Positions 30,615 through 32,862 of a stretch of 32,862 bases of DNA are shown piece after piece. The stretch spans positions 64,269 to 97,130 of the forward strand of contig JACPNN010000021.1 of the NCBI GenBank assembly GCA_016185435.1. Direction: 5' to 3'. Each line of letters begins with the position of its first letter. The stretch's first letter is position 1. The translations under genes and the position numbers were made by a program. Source of the stretch: Candidatus Aenigmatarchaeota archaeon. Lineage in GTDB: Archaea > Aenigmatarchaeota > Aenigmatarchaeia > QMZP01. A model generated the notes under the pieces. The model did not search any database, was not told where the DNA came from, and saw nothing but the letters and a program-made list of their open reading frames with translations.

Positions 30615-31298
30615 ATGAGTGGATACTTGGATTATATCTTTATTGCAGAATGGAGTTGGGATTCAATTGAGGAAGTTGTTAAAGCCTTGGAATCGGAGGG
30701 TGCCAAATTCACAAATAAAGTTGAGATACCAAAATTAAGGCCATTCGGTTACAAGGCGATTACTGGAAATATACTGAAAACACTGTCAAAGTTGAAGAAA
30801 AAACATAAACATCCACGAGAATTTTTTACAGACTTCTGGCTCAAAAATATACACTTTTTGCTAAACTTTAGAAATTCTGAAGAGAAGCTTATCTCGAACT
30901 TGGGCTATGATTCTGCATATGTGGAACGTGAGACAGAGGAAGATGAGAAAAATATCAAAATAGGAAGGCAGCTTGCGTGTTTGGTATTCGAATCCCTTAA
31001 AAATCCATTGTATGGCTTTGGTGGATATGTGAAGGGTGATGAATATGAAGATGTGTTTAAAAAGGAAATTGGTAATCGAAAAATATTAGAAAACAGATGG
31101 TCGCTTTTTCTTACAGAAAAATTCCCTAATGCTATACAAAAAAAGGAACTTCTGAATCTCCCGTATAAGAGGAAGCTGCTAAAGAATGGTATCTTTTTGT
31201 TTATGTGTGACAGCCCGATATTTTATTTGAAAAAAGAGGAGAAAGAAAGTACAGAAGAGATTACAGTATATTTCAATAAGATTAAAGCTCGCGATTAA
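30615..31298 (+). CDS. Hypothetical protein, AT-rich
   Basis: A 227-residue soluble, lysine- and phenylalanine-rich protein with no recognised domain. It begins MSGYLDYIFIAEWSWDS and ends EEITVYFNKIKARD. Visible segments include KLKKKHKHPREFF and YGFGGYVKGDEYED. The base composition and codon use are more AT-rich than in the flanking core genes, suggesting later acquisition. The ATG at 30615 is preferred over a start inside nth at 30561 because of an AAATTTAAG TATA box at 30586-30594. It ends exactly one base before the convergent pyrI stop. Confidence 0.65.
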   Translation: MSGYLDYIFIAEWSWDSIEEVVKALESEGAKFTNKVEIPKLRPFGYKAITGNILKTLSKLKKKHKHPREFFTDFWLKNIHFLLNFRNSEEKLISNLGYDSAYVERETEEDEKNIKIGRQLACLVFESLKNPLYGFGGYVKGDEYEDVFKKEIGNRKILENRWSLFLTEKFPNAIQKKELLNLPYKRKLLKNGIFLFMCDSPIFYLKKEEKESTEEITVYFNKIKARD

Positions 31299-32656
<1,358 letters not shown>

Positions 32657-32674
32657 TTAAGGGTTGTTTCCTGA

Positions 32675-32684
32675 TTTTAAAAGG
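32675..32684 (-). promoter_or_regulatory. TATA box of pyrBI
   Basis: The minus strand reads CCTTTTAAAA with its 3' end 21 bases before the pyrB ATG at 32653, indicating a leaderless or very short-leader transcript. Confidence 0.55.
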
Positions 32685-32731
32685 TTTTGTAGGAAGGCAA
32701 TTTAAGAAAACCATGCATATCATGAGCGTGT

Positions 32732-32862
32732 CTAATTATTCACCCACCAGCCATTCCCAGCCAGCCTGACTCTCAGATATATCTTAACCTGATAAGCGAT
32801 GACCCTCAGTACGCTCCTCACATAAGTTGTTCTCCTCAGCCTCGTGTCCAATCTGTCCCCAA
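32732..32862 (-). CDS. Partial CDS, C-terminus only, unknown product
   Basis: On the minus strand a frame enters from the window edge and runs 42 codons to a TAG at 32732-32734, ending AGNGWWVNN. It is rich in AGG arginine codons, the local archaeal habit. Too little is visible to name a family, and a frame of this length can occur by chance. Confidence 0.33.
   Translation of the reverse strand, partial: GDRLDTRLRRTTYVRSVLRVIAYQVKIYLRVRLAGNGWWVNN

Overview
The window reads as a chromosomal stretch of an archaeon. The evidence is the archaeal/eukaryal-type ribosomal proteins uL6 and eL32, an archaeal EF-2 with the diphthamide loop, a UbiA-family enzyme of the ether-lipid type, a two-subunit aspartate carbamoyltransferase (PyrB + PyrI), HerA-type and DUF234 ATPases, dominant AGG/AGA arginine codons, and TATA boxes placed about 20-30 bases before many start codons, as in leaderless archaeal transcripts. 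Short intergenic gaps and a broken-up ribosomal operon suggest a small-genome archaeon, possibly DPANN/Woesearchaeota-like. That placement is inference. No rRNA, tRNA, CRISPR array or clear insertion sequence was seen.

Layout. 1-2.0 kb: a partial gene, a DUF4258/DUF2283 pair that looks like a toxin-antitoxin module, and a DUF4143 ATPase. 2.05-5.65 kb: an island unlike the rest, with minus-strand genes, signal peptides, bacterial-style Shine-Dalgarno sites, CGN arginine codons, long gaps, hairpins, and two secreted proteins sharing a sorting-domain-like module at opposite ends. It looks bacterial in origin, either transferred or misassembled. 5.7-8.7 kb: two DUF234-type ATPases that differ over most of their length but share an almost identical 170-bp 3' end. 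8.9-12.5 kb: a minus-strand block with a HerA-like ATPase, a coiled-coil partner, a cysteine-rich single-span protein and an unknown protein. 12.6-14.0 kb: a membrane-anchored DsbA-like protein and a CuA-type cupredoxin lipoprotein. 14.0-21.6 kb: a GGDEF-domain protein (unusual in archaea), NAD kinase, uL6, a metal-site-degenerate site-2-protease homologue, eL32, a tiny zinc ribbon missed by a 60-residue cutoff, an acetyltransferase and EF-2.

21.6-28.9 kb is a surface-glycan locus: methyltransferases (one a truncated remnant), an SDR epimerase, and a set matching UDP-N-acetyl-L-fucosamine synthesis (CapE-like dehydratase, CapF-like reductase, CapG/WecB-like 2-epimerase) with the cupin half of CapF as a separate gene, followed by a Wzx-like flippase. 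28.9-32.9 kb returns to core metabolism: a geranylgeranylglyceryl-type UbiA prenyltransferase, endonuclease III, an unknown AT-rich gene, and the pyrB-pyrI operon.

The best candidates for something undescribed are the HerA/coiled-coil/cysteine-rich block with its neighbouring thiol oxidoreductase, the archaeal GGDEF protein that keeps almost every catalytic and inhibitory residue, and the foreign island with its terminal-swapped module. None of these functions can be proved from sequence alone.
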